The notes under the pieces: generated by a model
What the model was told of the DNA's origin: nothing
Databases searched by the model: none
Seen by the model: only the letters and a program-made list of their open reading frames with translations
Shown here: positions 22,801 to 34,900 of the stretch, one piece after another
How the letters are laid out: each line of letters opens with the position of its first letter
Numbering within the stretch: the first letter of the stretch is position 1
Translations under genes and position numbers: made by a program
Origin: Deuterostichococcus epilithicus
Lineage: Eukaryota > Chlorophyta > Trebouxiophyceae > Prasiolales > Stichococcaceae
DNA: 64,000 nucleotides
Reading direction: 5' to 3'
Assembly (NCBI GenBank): GCA_033439295.1
Contig: JAVTLE010000008.1
Location: 1,488,001-1,552,000 of the forward strand

Positions 22801-25201
22801 GCGCAGGTCGCGGTGCCCAAAGCGCAGATGGTCCCGAAGCAGGACTGGTCGTATGTCGCGGGCGCCAAGCAGAACGCGCAGGGCGCGCACGACAAAGACT
22901 CCGAGATCAGCTGCCTGCGCTTCTCCGCGGACAACACCACGCTGCTGTCGCGCTGCGGCGACGACACGCTCAAGGTGCGTCCCGGGGCGTGCGCAGCTCC
23001 GGAGATGCCACACGCAGTCTCTCCGCGGCGGCTTCACTCGGACCCAATGTTTCTCCTCGTTCTGATGAGCTGCTGTCGAGGAGCCCCCCCGGCTGCGCCC
23101 TCGATGCGGCGCCGGCGCCCCAACGGCGGCGCATGTCGGCCTGCAGGTGTGGGACGCGCGGAGGCTCAAGGCGCCCCTGGCGGCTTTCGCAGACCTGCCG
23201 GCGGCGCCGCAGGCGCAGTGCTGCTTCAGCCCGGACGAGTCGCTCATCGCCACCGGCACTGCCAACGTGCCCGGCGCGCCCGGCGGCGGCGCCCTGGTGA
23301 GCCTACGTGCCGAGGCTACACCCAATGCTGGTGCTCCACGTTCTCGGCCCACCAAGCAGAAACCCCGTTTTACAGCAATGAGTCGGAGTGCAGGTTTGTG
23401 CAAATTCTGATGGTGTTCTGAGCGCACCGGGCAACCCACCTCTCATCTGCAGCTGTTCGACTCCAACGAGATTGAAGGCCCGGCCTTGCGGCTGCAGGTG
23501 TTCTTCGACAGGCAGCGGCTGGAGCTGGTGCGGCGCGTGGAGATGGGGCCCTCCGTGTCCGCCCTGCTGTGGCATGAGCGCCTCAATCAAATTTTTGTCG
23601 GCACCGGTGCGCATCCGGTTGGAAGAACCCTCCAGCCCTCCCCTCCGCTCGGCTGTGCTGGTGCTGCCCCTACTCGCAGGGCGAGCTCTCGAGTGCGGCA
23701 CCCCTGCGCGGGATGCCTTGTGGGCCACCGCTTGGTGGACTGTCTGTGGCAGCATCCCACGCGCAGGTCCGTTGGGCACCCTGTGGCGCTGTGCGTTGGT
23801 ACACATGAAACGATGTCAAAAACCAAGCGCCATGACATCCACCGGTTGCTGGCTGCACAGGCGACCGGCATGGTGGGCTGGCCAAGGTGCTGTACGACCC
23901 GTCCTACAGCGAGCGCGGCGTGCTGCTGGCGGCCGCCCGCGTGCCCCGCGCCGCCAACCCCCTAGACTTTGAGGTGGCTGGCGCCGTCAATACTGCCTCC
24001 TCAGCCGCCCCGCCGTCATTGCGCATGGATGGGCAGCCGCTGACGGTTCCATACAGCTAGTCCACTATCTGTTGCACCGCGGTTGTGCCCTGGCAAGTAT
24101 CCAGCTGTGCACCCGGGTTCAAAGTTTCTCTGGGCTGCGGCGCAGGCGCCGCTCATCATCAAGAACCCGCACGCGCTGCCAATGTACCGGGATGAAAGTC
24201 AGCCGCAGGGCGGCGGCCGCAAGCGCAAGGCGAGTGCTGCTTGTGTGCTGTTTTCATGCCGGCTCAGGCATGGACGTGGCTGTCAGCGCCCAATCCCCAG
24301 AGCTGGACAGATTCAGACACACCAGCGTTTTGCGTGTGCATCTGTATGCGAGTCGGGTTGCTGTGCGCTTGCAGCAGTGCACTTCCCTCGCTCAATCCGT
24401 GGCCGAACGGATTCAGCGCCACCAAGCCCCTCCGGCTCGGTGCCCCGCTGACGTGGCTGCTCACCCCCGCGCACGCAGGCGGAGCTGGACAGGCAGAAGG
24501 CGATGAAGACGAAACGGCCGGACCCGGGTGCCAGCCGCCCCGGGCAGCTGGGCGTCGGCGGCCGCGTGGGCGCCACCGGCGGCTCCCTCCTCACCCAACA
24601 CGTCCTCAAGCAGCAGGCGCGCGCGCCTTGGCGTCTCCTCCGCTGCCGTCCCCGGTCCCTGCTCACTAGGCACCATCGCCCCAGGACGTTCGGCAGGCTC
24701 GTGCAGCGACTCAAACCTGAGTCAGGTCCACACCTGCAGAACCTGGCCTGCACCGCCGCAAGTGCACAATGACATGCAACGAGACAGTCCCGGGACCGGG
24801 CCCAGAGCGCACCACGGCGCCCTGCACGGCGACCGCTGAGAGCGCGTCGTGCTTCGGGTGCAGGGCATGATGCAGGCGCCGCAGGAAGAGGATGTGCGCG
24901 CCCTGTTCCTGCGGCACGAGGGCATCGAGGACAAGGAGGTGTCCCCCCCCTCGCTGCCCCTCGTTGTCGACGCACCGTTACCTAATCTGTACCGCCGCAT
25001 GGTCCAGCGTGCATGCTGCAACGCGTGGGAGCTCAGCGCCCGACCGTGCGTGCGCTTCTGGTGAGTGTTGTGCCCGCGGGCTGACCCGGTGCCCCGCATG
25101 CACATGCGCCGCAGGTGTCGCGGCTCACAGACATGTACAAGAAGACGCAGCCGGTGCGCATCTATGCAGAGGAGGAGGAAGAGGGCGACAAGAAGAAATG
25201 A
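19804..25201 (+). CDS. WDR70: WD repeat-containing protein 70 (WDR70 / gastrulation-defective 1) homologue
   Basis: WDR70-family proteins are nuclear WD40 proteins linked in animals and yeast to chromatin responses at DNA breaks. The N-terminus is acidic and disordered (MASDDEDDLAQLRSQR; SDSDEDAP; EASDEDDDEEDGDPYLLPIT). WD40 landmarks follow: LLTGGEDYALQMFDFGGMKR (about 21275), SSQPKVYDRDGHELGEFLKG with DMYIRDATHTKGH (about 21805-21900), CSEDGTVRIWDTENLK (about 22263), AGGLFDGSIQLWDVR (about 22400), ISCLRFSADNTTLLSR and DDTLK, VWDARRLKAPL (about 23150), and LWHERLNQIFVGTG (about 23570). The family-specific C-terminus is clear: LYDPSYSERG, IIKNPHALPMYRDE, GGRVGATGGSLLTQHVLK, MYKKTQPVRIYAEEEEEGDKKK and stop at 25199-25201. 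Exon 1 is 19804-19875. There are about 18 exons, many of 60-180 bases. The ATG at 19804 fits the family start. Unusually heavy Ala/Gly substitution is seen in the linker regions, but no key blade is missing. Confidence 0.9.
20332..20372. repeat. 21-base imperfect tandem repeat in a WDR70 intron
   Basis: RatggcccaagcKctt occurs at 20332 and again at 20353, within an intron just after the FRSQFPMAFG exon. The copies differ at a few bases. It is another small local duplication close to a splice donor. Confidence 0.7.
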
Positions 25202-25241
25202 GGCGGCTGCACAACCTCTGGCTTTGCCACACTGTGCACGA

Positions 25242-25246
25242 TGTAA
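25242..25246 (+). terminator. Putative TGTAA polyadenylation signal for WDR70
   Basis: TGTAA lies 40 bases past the WDR70 stop codon in a short convergent gap (25202-25378) with the VIR3-like gene. Confidence 0.45.
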
Positions 25247-25378
25247 CCTCTATGGTCCCACGCTTCTACCTTATTTCAGAGTCGTCAGTCGTCTGTACGG
25301 ACACAGGTACTACCTATGTCAGATAAGAGACTAAATGACCGAGTAGACTGAACGACTGTCTCGATACATCACCAAGCT

Positions 25379-28145
25379 TTATGCGGCCTCAATGGCCTTG
25401 ATGCAGTCGGCCACCGAAGCCCGCTTTTCCATGGCCGCCATCAGCGCCTCATATTCTGCAGTGTGATTCCGCAGCGCTGATGCAGCCTGGTAGACCGCCC
25501 ACCTACGTTTGCATGACGCAGTTTAAAGGAGACCTAAATCGCGCACATTGCGCCAGGAGCAATCGCAGCAGGTATCACTGGTGGCGTGGAGAAGGACTTC
25601 CTCTGCATGTGCGCGGCCCCAAGCATGCACAAAACTAGATCTGCAGCGTGAGGCAGCCAGGCCACGGCTCAGGCCATCGCGGGGACCGCTGCCGCGCACC
25701 GGGTGAGGTTCTGCTGTGCCTGGTCGCCCAGCTTGGTCTCGCTGCGGCGCAGGATGCGTTGCAGGTCCATCAGGTCCTGCGTTTGCCCGATCACCTGAAG
25801 GGAATAAGCAAAGGGTCGGCCTCACTTTCCAAAGGTGTTTTGATTGCCACAGCTGCAGGAACAGCAGATTGTCACCGCCAAGCGCAATCTGGCGCCAGGG
25901 CGTGTGTCCGGTGCAGCTCCTGCGCTTGGCCAGATGCTGCAGCCTTGCATTGCAGCTGGACTGAGCTTTCGGCACCATCTGTCTGCCCGGCAAGCTCACA
26001 GAAACCCTTCGATTGGTTCATAGGCGCTCCGGCTGCGTGGGCACAGCAGCGGAACCAGAGTGCGCGTGCGCTCACCTCATCGTAGGTCTGTGCCTCGGCT
26101 GACACTCCCGACATCGCCATTATGGCCATCTGGTTGATCTGCATGGCAGCGGCGACCCGACTCAGCGTGACAGGAGCGGCCCTCTGTATGTGGCGGCGCT
26201 CGCGAGTGCATCATGGTGTCCCAGAAGCTATCCCAATTGGTGGCTCCGCTGCAGCGCATCGGCAATGTAATGCACCCTCCAGGATTGCAGTGCAAATTGC
26301 ACACCTCGTCGTCCGTGAGCTTGCGCTCGATGAGCCGCTGCTGCAGGCTCGCCTGCGCGGCGCGTGGCTGGCGGTTCAGCAGCGTCGTGGAGACAAGATG
26401 CACCAGGCGGTGACAGTGCACCGTCATGCCGTGCATCAGAGGACCACATGCATGATGACCAGTGTGAGAGGCCGGTGGGGCACCTCTGCAAAGCTGACGT
26501 GCTCCTTGGCGATGTCCAGAGAGTAGCCGGTGATGGGAACGCCAAGCAGGTAGGCAATCTGCAGACCGTCAACAGCGTCACAATCATTACAAACAGTTCC
26601 CAATGGACACATGAAGCTTCTGCAGTTCTGTCAACCTGACAGCAAGTGAACTTGTCAATGCAAGGCAGTGCAATGCAATACGATGCAATGGAATGCAGGG
26701 CACAGCGCAACGCAACTGCAGCTTTGCTTCCGCGCACTCACCAGGAAGTGGCCGGCCTCGTGCTTCAGCACCCGCTCCCGGTAGTCGGGAAAGATGGTCT
26801 GAAACTTGTTGGTAAAGACTTGCAGCAGGCCGGGCGCCGTGGAGCCAATGGCCAGCACCACCAGCACGCTGGCGCCAGTCAGGTATGGCACGAAGAAGCC
26901 CTGCACCCGTGCAGCCAGAGCAGGGCTTCATTTGGCTAGGGGAGCAATGGGTCTACAGGCAGGCGTGCCGAGATGGCAGCATGCAGACATTCCATGAGCC
27001 CCGGCAGCTCTGCAAATGGAGAGTCGTGCTCACCAGCTGCTGCATCGCCACTACCATGTGCATGCGGCAGGCGTACAGCTTTCAAACCGCCATCACAGTT
27101 GCTGCACAGCAGCCGCCAGGGGCGGTCAAGATGCCACAAAGCAAAACACAAGCGCACCCAGTCGCCTGGCAGCTGGCCGCCCAGGACTGCTAGCACGCTC
27201 ACGACGCCGACGAGAGTGTACAGGAACGCCGCATCGTTGCGCACCGACGGGATGGCCACCTTCTCCGGATCCTTGATGCCCACCTGCGCTTTGAGGACAA
27301 GATGTGACCATCTTATCATTGAAATGATGGTTGTGGCTCGAGCCTCACTGCGGCAGATGCGCCGCCGAGCCTCCGACACTGATGCAAAGCAGCCCGATGT
27401 GAGGTATGCACTAGGAAAAGGCCTCTGCCGCCGCACGACTGGCTCGCCTGCTTGAGGTTTCCCAGGAAGATGTTGCGCCGCTGCAGGCCCTCGTCCATAA
27501 TCTTGCCCCACTTTGTGAGTGCGCCCGCCTCCTCGAGTGCCTTCATGGCGCCCAGCACATCGGCAGACGCCTCATACTTCTGCGTGTGTGCGGAGAGGCC
27601 ACATCTCGGCTCGGCTGGTCAGCCTTCGATGAGGGTCGGATACTGCCTGGCCGGATCCAGCAACTGATGTGTAATGGTCAAGCCGGCCCGCTTTCAGGCA
27701 CGGCAGTCCTGAGCCCCCGCAGCTGTGACACCTGTACAAGCAGCCTCAGGCAAGAGGGCCACCACGGGAGGCACGCGGCATGTCTCCTGCATGCTCGCTT
27801 CACTCGACACCATCAGGCTCCACACCATTGAGAACCATGTGAGGTGCGCAGCGCCCGCACCATCGAGGGCGGCGCCTGCTTCAGCTCATCGCACGCGTCC
27901 GCGAGCTCCGCAAACAGGCTGCCCACATTGGCTGCCGGCTTGCTGGACTCCTGTGTCTGGCTGGCCTCGGCGCTGGCCTGGCAGCCGCCTGCGCCGCGTG
28001 CGAATTTGGCAGCTGCGCGCCAAGCGGGGCGCCGGGCGGAGAACGCTTTACATCTGCGTCTGCTCCCGGACACGAGAGGTGACCGAACGGCGCATGTCGA
28101 TTTGCAACGTGTTGCGTGATCGTGCGGCAGCTGCAGGCACTTCAT
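25379..28145 (-). CDS. VIR3-like plastid membrane metalloprotease homologue (HEAGH protein)
   Basis: A member of the plant family of Arabidopsis VIRESCENT3 (At1g56180) and its stress-regulated relative, predicted thylakoid or envelope proteins with an M41-like zinc site but no AAA domain. The ATG at 28143-28145 opens a basic Ser/Arg/Ala-rich leader typical of plastid transit peptides (SRRRCKAFSARRPAWRAAAK). Next come an acidic helical exon (LKQAPPSM), EAGALTKWGKIMDEGLQRRN, GIKDPEKVAIPSVRNDAAF, two hydrophobic spans (LYTLVGVVSVLAVLGGQLPG and VPYLTGASVLVVLAIGSTAP), then YRERVLKHEAGHFL (HEAGH: two His and Glu of the zinc site), AYLLGVPITGYSLDIAKEHV, a MAIMAMSGVSAEAQTYDE helix, VIGQTQDLMDLQRILRR and LTRWAVYQAASALRNHTAEY. 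The start-side exons join with a GC donor (AAGCAG/GCGAGC at 27447), because GNLKQ must continue with VGIKDPE. Whether members are active proteases or pseudoenzymes is unsettled. Function here is by homology only. Confidence 0.82.
26655..26720. repeat. TGCAATGCAA low-complexity tract in a VIR3-like intron
   Basis: Degenerate repeats of gcaatgcaat/gatgcaatgg run through the intron just downstream (in transcription) of the HEAGHFL exon. Nothing suggests coding or mobile origin. Confidence 0.7.
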
Positions 28146-28902
28146 GCCGTGCTGAGAAGGACTGTGACCACACAAGAATGAAGCTTGCTGTGGCGAAGCA
28201 AGCAAACCGTTGCGCGGAAAGGTTGATTGTGTAGAGCAATTAATTCGACTCAACCAGAGAGCAGTTGGTACGAGCGTACAATGGAGCAGGCATCTCTGTA
28301 GGCTTGCAGCGCCACGTGGCAAGCACGTGAGGCACGTGCCTGTCAAGACGAGTCAGCATCCTGGCAGTGCCGGCGAGCGGCAACAGTTGACGTTCGCTGG
28401 TCAGACTGGGTGAACAAAAGTGGTGTTTGTGAGGTATTCTGCTGTGCTGACGTCTCGAAGAGAAAGTTCGAGGGTCTGAATTTGACTATTTCGCTGCACC
28501 ACTTGAGGCGAGCACACGTGACATTGCGGACAGGCTTCGAGCTCAGTAAAGCTAGCTCTGACGACAGCGCATCATATATCGGGCTAGGTGGCGTGCAGGG
28601 CATCTCCATTGGCCTCGAGGACTGCCGGACTGCTAAGCGGGTGCAGGTCTCCGCTGTTCAGCTAGTTGTATGAGGCATTCGCGCAGCTTCGGCCGCCCTT
28701 GCAGATCCACAGAAGTGCGCTGCACGACCGCCTCTTGGTTCTGCCTCAAGCGGAGTGCCAGTGCATTCCGCCATGTGCGCCGCACACGCTTACGGACACG
28801 CTTACCTTGTTTGATTGCTGACCGCATTACCTTGTTTGATTGCTGGCCGCATGACCGCATTGCAACGCATCTGAACCTTGACTGCTTGAGCGCAGGGCAC
28901 CA
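28146..28902. other. Divergent promoter region between the VIR3-like gene and ENT
   Basis: About 750 bases separate two outward-facing start codons. No gene is visible. The ENT side carries a perfect-length 25-base tandem repeat close to the start codon, described separately. Confidence 0.45.
28802..28851. repeat. Two 25-base tandem repeats upstream of the ENT start
   Basis: ttaccttgtttgattgctgRccgca occurs at 28802-28826 and immediately again at 28827-28851, differing at one base. It lies 52 bases upstream of the ENT ATG, in the likely 5' untranslated region or core promoter, next to a shorter acacgcttac repeat. Confidence 0.9.
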
Positions 28903-31576
28903 ATGAACAGACGGTTGGATGGCTCGGCGGACGATCACAGAAGCTCCACTGCGCCGGCCCGCGGCTCCTGGGCGCCCAGCCTTTGCTTCTTCGCCATTGC
29001 GGTGCGTGCAGAGGCGCCAAGCACACTGGCAGCCCATTTCATCTGCAAACAGGCCGTACCCGATGAATCAACATCCACATTCTCGTGACTAATGGGCTAG
29101 CCAGCAGCGGCGTCTGTGCTGTCGCAGGTGGCTTACACCGTCGGCTGGACAGCAGTGTCCTCAGAGTTGACTTACTACACCACGCTCTACGGCCCCGAGA
29201 TCCTGCTGCTGCTGAATGTCGCATACTTCGTGCCATCGCTTCCCATCATGGTGCTGCAGACGCTCTGTGACTCGGCATTTGACCGCGCATTTGGCGTCGC
29301 ATCCGCAACAGCCACCAGATTCGTCATAGGTGAGCCCAGCTGCACAGCGTTACTGGGGTTGTTCCGTGTGCATCATGCGAGCATTCGCCAACAGTGCATG
29401 CTGCAGCTGTCAGACAGAGGCATTGGGTGACACGTCGCCTTCTTCAGCCAGGCAAACGCCGCCCCAGGGCTTTTGGAACATATGGCACAGCCATGCTAGA
29501 CAAGCTCTGCTTTGGTGAGCCCCCAGCGAGGCCGAAGCCTCGACTGGCCTTGCCTTGCACTTTGTTGGTCGACAGCATAGACCACCTATGTTCGGCGTGC
29601 CAAAGAATCTTGGGGGTGCTGGCAAGTGGCCATGGCGTCTTGGTGGAGCCGGCAAGTGCGCCCCATGGTTTCCAATGAATGTCTTTGCTGCCAGGCCTGG
29701 GGGGAGCGGCGCTGGTCTGCGCCACTTTCCCGTTCCATGCCCAGAAAGCGAGCGTGCTGCTGCTGGCGGTGGGCCTGCTGGGCATCTTTTCGGGTGTCGC
29801 CTTTGGCTCCAGCTACCAGCTGGTGTCCAGATTCAGCGACAGGGAATCCGTGGCGCTCACCACCGGTGCGCGCATCGCTGATTTGCGTCACTTTAGATAA
29901 GAAGTCTGTGTTCTCATTAGTTGTCACGTGCTCCACCTTCGACGTGCAGCAAGCCTGCTCAAGATCATACGATGGAACATCAGCTGGTGAACCTGCAGGC
30001 TTCGTGGGCAGCGGCCCGATGGTACTGCTGCTCGAGGGAGTGCTGCGAATCGGCGCGCAGCCCAAGTTCTGGCAGCGCACGGTGCTCTTCGAGGCGGTTG
30101 CGGCCATCATTGTGGCAGGCATGCTCGCCGGGCTGCACCTCCTGTCCCGCAGCTGGCGGGACCTGCAATCTGACTCGCTGCGGGACCATGTGGAACCGGA
30201 CACCCTGCAGCATCCGTCGGCGGAGGCAGGCGCCGCACGCAGCCAGGGCCGCCGGCACGCGGCACGGCGGCAGAGCAGCTTTGGCACGGCGCTGTACATG
30301 GAGCAGTCGCAGCATGCGGCGCAGCAGCCGCTGCAGTCGGTGCTGGTGCACGACAGCGCACTGTACGAGCCGCTCGCGCCAGGTTGGGCGGCAACAATTG
30401 TTAGATTGGATGACTTGAATTGACATATGTTGAAGCTTACTCTGTTATGTCAGGTGCCTTTGCTTGATCTCCCTGCCCTGGGTGAGGGGCGGCACAGCGA
30501 CGGCGGCATGCATCCTGTGCTTTTGTGGTGAAGCTGCCTGCAAGCAAGCACTCAGGTGTTGGTGCTCTGTTCTAGGCGGCGACAACCTGGAGACCGTGAT
30601 GTCGGGCATGCTGCCAGACGACGACACGCCTGGCGTGCAGCCTAGCAGCAAGCGCATGTTGCGCATCTGGCCGGCAGCTGTGGCGCTCGCTCTAAGCAGC
30701 TTCACCTCCGTCCTGCTGTTTCCGGTAAAAGCACCTACCGCCATGACACAGCGCGGTTGGTGTCCTGTAAATGCACACGCCATGACAAGACGGGTCTATC
30801 TCTCGAATTTTCAGAACCCACGATCTTGTCAGAATGTGTTTGGAAAACAAGTTTGTATCTACAATTTCCATTATGAGGTGCGATGAGTTTTTGTGCGTGG
30901 GCTCCGCAGTTCTTCACCTACGTCCCCATGACAGAGGTTTTTGGGGTCATGCAGCCCTCGGTGAGTTTGAGTCATCAAAATCGTTATTTAGGTTTTGTTT
31001 AACGATTTTGTTTAACGATTGCGCCGCCGTTCTTTCTCATGCAGCAGCCTCCACGTGTCCTGAAAGTTCCTGTGACCGCCCGCCTGGTGTTGACGACGCA
31101 GGCGCTTTTTGCGGCTCGAGTGGTCTCTGACATCGTGGGCAGGCTGGCACCAAAGGCCAAATGGATCCAGACAGAGACAGGACTGCTGGTTTGGTCGCTG
31201 ATTCGACTGGCAGTCACACCGTTCTTCTTCCTGTATCTGGCAAATCGGCTGCCATGGGCGACCGCCGAAATGGCAGTGGTCTTCGTGGCCGGATTCTGGT
31301 TCACTTCCGGCTACATCAACACGTGCGTTTCCACCTCTCCTTCTTCTCATCCTGCCAATGCTGTGTCTTTGGTATGGCATCAATGAAGGTGCTTGCAGTT
31401 CACATAGGTTGCAACGCCCTGTTTGCAGGTGCGCCTTCATCCTGGCGCCACAGCTAGTGCCGCCGGCTCTCGCTTGTAAGGCTGGGGGTGCCATGGCACT
31501 CACATTTCAGAGCGCATCGTTGCTGGCGCTGGTCACGGCGTGGCTGATACAACTGCAGATGCGAAATGGCTTGTAA
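28903..31576 (+). CDS. Equilibrative nucleoside transporter (ENT/SLC29 family)
   Basis: ENT proteins move nucleosides or nucleobases across the plasma or internal membranes, with 11 helices and a long central loop. Exon 1 (28903 to about 29010) encodes a short hydrophilic head MNRRLDGSADDHRSS then FFAIA. Membrane exons follow: VAYTVGWTAVSSELTYYTTL (from 29148), PEILLLLNVAYFVPSLPIMVL, GGAALVCATFPF, LLLAVGLLGIFSGVAFGSSY, and GPMVLLLEGVLRI. A hydrophilic loop rich in Gln/His/Arg (about 30170-30380) is the expected cytosolic loop. The C-terminal half has RVVSDIVGRLAPKAKWIQTE, VTPFFFLYLANRLPW and the family block FWFTSGYINT/CAFILAPQLVP with KAGGAMALTFQSASLLALV, ending at 31574-31576. The junction at GYINT (AACAC/gtgcgt) to GTGCGCC restores the conserved NT.C....P segment. 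All donors seen here are GT. The exact substrate cannot be told. Confidence 0.82.
30993..31018. repeat. 13-base AT-rich tandem repeat in an ENT intron
   Basis: ttttgtttaacga occurs twice head to tail shortly after the splice donor that follows MTEVFGVMQPS. It is strikingly AT-rich against the GC-rich surroundings. Confidence 0.8.
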
Positions 31577-31927
31577 TATCTGTGCAAATTGAATCTGAGA
31601 GGCGGGCAATGCTTACGAGTATGGGTAGCAGTGGAGAAATGATCATTCGAGACGTTTGCGTTCTCTGACCTGTGCACTTGAAGAATGACATGATGCTCGT
31701 GAGACCATTTGAAGAAGGGCAATAATGATGGGTAGTTGAAGCGCTGGTGTAGTCGAACGCCGGTTTTCCCGCCTGTCGGCCTGGACCTCCCCCTCTCAAT
31801 GTTGCTTCTGCCCCAGCAGCTCCTGCAGCTTCCTGCCTCGCCCCCTTCACTCGAGTACGGCTTGTCGGAAATTGCACAGCACGATACGACTGTGCTCCCA
31901 CCTCTGAGCAGCATACAGAGCCGTACA
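31577..31927. other. Tandem intergenic region between ENT and CTL
   Basis: Both flanking genes point right, so the ENT 3' end and the CTL promoter share about 350 bases. No conserved frame or clear signal is visible. TGTAA is absent downstream of the ENT stop, except where it overlaps the stop codon itself. Confidence 0.4.
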
Positions 31928-34900
31928 ATGGAGCCAGGTGATGATACAGAGCCGCTCACGGCCCAGGGTGACTCGCCATTTGTGTACAAACGACAGCCCA
32001 CGGACAGGTGTGTCTTCACGATGGCGTACTTGAATCTGGACAAGAACGTGCCTGGATGATGCTGCAAGCCAGACGCATCAGCCATGCAACCTGCTACAAG
32101 CCCTCCTCGAGATGCGAATATATACCAGCTGCCTGTCGCATGGCGGGAAGGCAGCAATCTCAGTGTCCTTGCACACCGGCCCGATTGCGCTATCATCCTG
32201 TCAAGTCTTGCAACCTCGCAATGTGTAACCTTGGAGCATTTGCGACGGATTACGCAACCCAGCTTGGCGCTCGCAGGCATGACGTTCGTTGCATGTCACT
32301 GCAGGCCTTGGGGCGTCGCCTATGCAGTGTTCCTGGCCTTCGCCATTACAGGTAGGCACACTAATGGCTAACGCCGCATCAGCTGTCTGCCTGTCAAAAG
32401 CGGAGTACCACCATTCAAGGCAATGGTTTACTCTGCAGGCGGCATCTACAGCGTCACGCACAGGTGAGCACACAGATGGACGCCGCATCATTTGAAGCAA
32501 CATTCTTGTATTATGAATGATTTGCGAATGGTGGCCTTGTGACTTGCTTGTTCAAGGCTGCACTGATCCATGTCAACTCGCAGGAACCCGGAATACCACC
32601 ACATCGACCGGGCCTACTTGAACGACCCTCGCCACTGCCCGCTGGACCGGTCCAACCTGCTGCAGCGGCATGAGCAGCCCGACAGCTTTAACATCAGCGA
32701 CTTCATGGCGCACGCCGGCTTGTGGCTGCTGGCGTCGGCGGTTGGCAGCCTGGCGGTCGGCGTCGCCTTCCTGCAGCTGTTCAAACACGTGCCGGGGGCC
32801 ATGACCCGTGCCACCATCGCCATGCAGGTCGGCAGCTCACTGCACCAAGGCGGCCACTGCACCGGGGGTGTGGATCCCGAACTCTGGTCTGTCTGCGCCG
32901 GAAGATGCTTGCATCGATCATCAAGCAAACAGTCTCGTGTGCCTGCAGCGGACTAGGGTTCCAGGTTGGCGCTGTAGTTGTGTGGCTCGCTCCTCCAGTC
33001 TGGGAGCCAGCCTTGTTGACGATTCTGCTTGCTGTTCCACAGATCGCACTGCCGCTGGCCATGGGTGCGGGAGGGCTGGCAGCTGGTCAGTGGGGCGCGG
33101 GCGCCATAGGCCTTGCGCTGGCGGGCCTTGCGGCATTTGTGTTCTACCTGTGGTAAGCGCCTCGTGTTTTATCGACGCTTTTTTGCCGTTTGTTGATGGA
33201 GACATGACACTTCGTATCAGGAAACTCCATGTTCAGCAAAGGTGCAAGCCTGTGTTTGTCTGATGCATGAGTCGTCCAGTGAATGTAGTCAGGCGCCAGT
33301 GGCAACCTCCAAGTTTTCCAGTTGTGAACAACACGCAGGCGCAATGAGATCGAGCTGTGCGGGAAGTTGTTGGGGCTCTCAGCAGAGGGCCTGAACGACA
33401 ACCCAGGGCTGATTCTGTTTGTAATTGCCGCTCAGGCAAGTCGCTGCCCTGCGCTGTCACCAAGGTCACAACTCCCTGCTCTCGATCCACTGCTGACGCT
33501 GAAAGGGCTGGACGTCCCTTGGAGATTTGATGTGCTGCGGTGCTGGCGACCGCGTTTGCAGGTTGCATCTGCTCAGGCTTCTCGACGATTGCTCTTGGCT
33601 GTCACCACCCGTGGACAGGTGGTGAATGCTGTGATCGTGGTGGCGCTGCTGGTCTTCACGATGTTTGCCTACGAACATGGACACCTGGCCCCAAACCGTA
33701 AGTTGGCGATGATGCACATGGAAGCTCGTCAGTGGTGTCAGCTTGTTGCCCTTCATACTGGTTTCTCGGTTGCTGTGGGCGTGTTTGCATGCCTCGCGGC
33801 AGCCGCCAGCCGGCCACCGGTCCAGGTGCCCGGCAGCCAGGGCTGCTGCATGGCACCTGCAAGAGCGCTTCTCGACCCCTGAGAGGTTATGGGCGCAGCT
33901 GCGCGCGAGGGTCGCCACGCGTGCCTTGACCACGACGGGCAGGCGGTGCCCTGCTGCGCCTGGCAGCCCAGCAGCTGGGCGCAGGCTTACATGGGCATCA
34001 GCGGCGTGACGCTGCTCTGGACCGTGTTCCTGTTCTCCACGGTGAGAGCTGCTGACTCCGCGGGATAAACATCTGAAACTGCGTGCCCCAGCCCAAAGCA
34101 CTTGCACAAGTCCAGCACGGAACGGCTGACATAGCCGCGTTAACACGCGTGCGCGTCTTGGCTGTGGATGTGCGCGATTATGAAGCCAGGCGCCGGGCAT
34201 CTGCTCCCGCCGCCCCTGAACGGTTACGCCCTTGCTCCCCCCCGCAGATGCGCACTTTCGTCATCTCAGGGACGATTGCGCAGTGGTACTACAGCCCGGT
34301 CGACAGCCGCGCACGCCAGGTGGGATCCTAACAACCATGTTAATCTGTGTCACATCGGTTTCACTTCGCTCCTGTACCACCGGGGCAAACCAGTCGGCTC
34401 GGTGACTGCCCTGGCCACTGTCTTGCGACCCTGCTGCACCCGGTCCGTCGGAAGTCCAGGATTGCAAAAGTTTTCTGCAATTGCTCACAGGGCACGACCA
34501 TCCGCAGCATCAAGTATGCGCTCGGGCCGCAGTTCGGCACGCTGGCATTCGGCTCTGCGGTGCTGACGCTCGCTGACATCCTGCGGACGGCTGCTGACCA
34601 GGTGCACGCCTGATTGTCTGGCCAAGACAGCCAGCTCTGATCGGCATCATATAACAAGGCAGAGCTGGACCCTTGCATGGCCCTCCTCTGCATACCTCAT
34701 GCACAACAGGCGCTCAGGAATTGCTACTGGGTGTCCAGGCCCGCGACAGCGCTCGCAACGAGGGCAACCTGCTGATGTCGCTGCTGGCGTGCATCATGGA
34801 GTGCGTGTACAGCCTCATCGAGTTCCTCACCAAGTTCGCCACCATCATGTCCTCCATCACTGGTGCGTCCCCTCGTGCATGACGCTCGGCGCGCGTCCTG

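Noticed and set aside
29444-29785. Possible duplicated donor in an ENT intron (gtgagccc at 29330 and 29514)
   Set aside because: The match is only about eight bases of a common donor context and does not extend. Not counted among the junction duplications.
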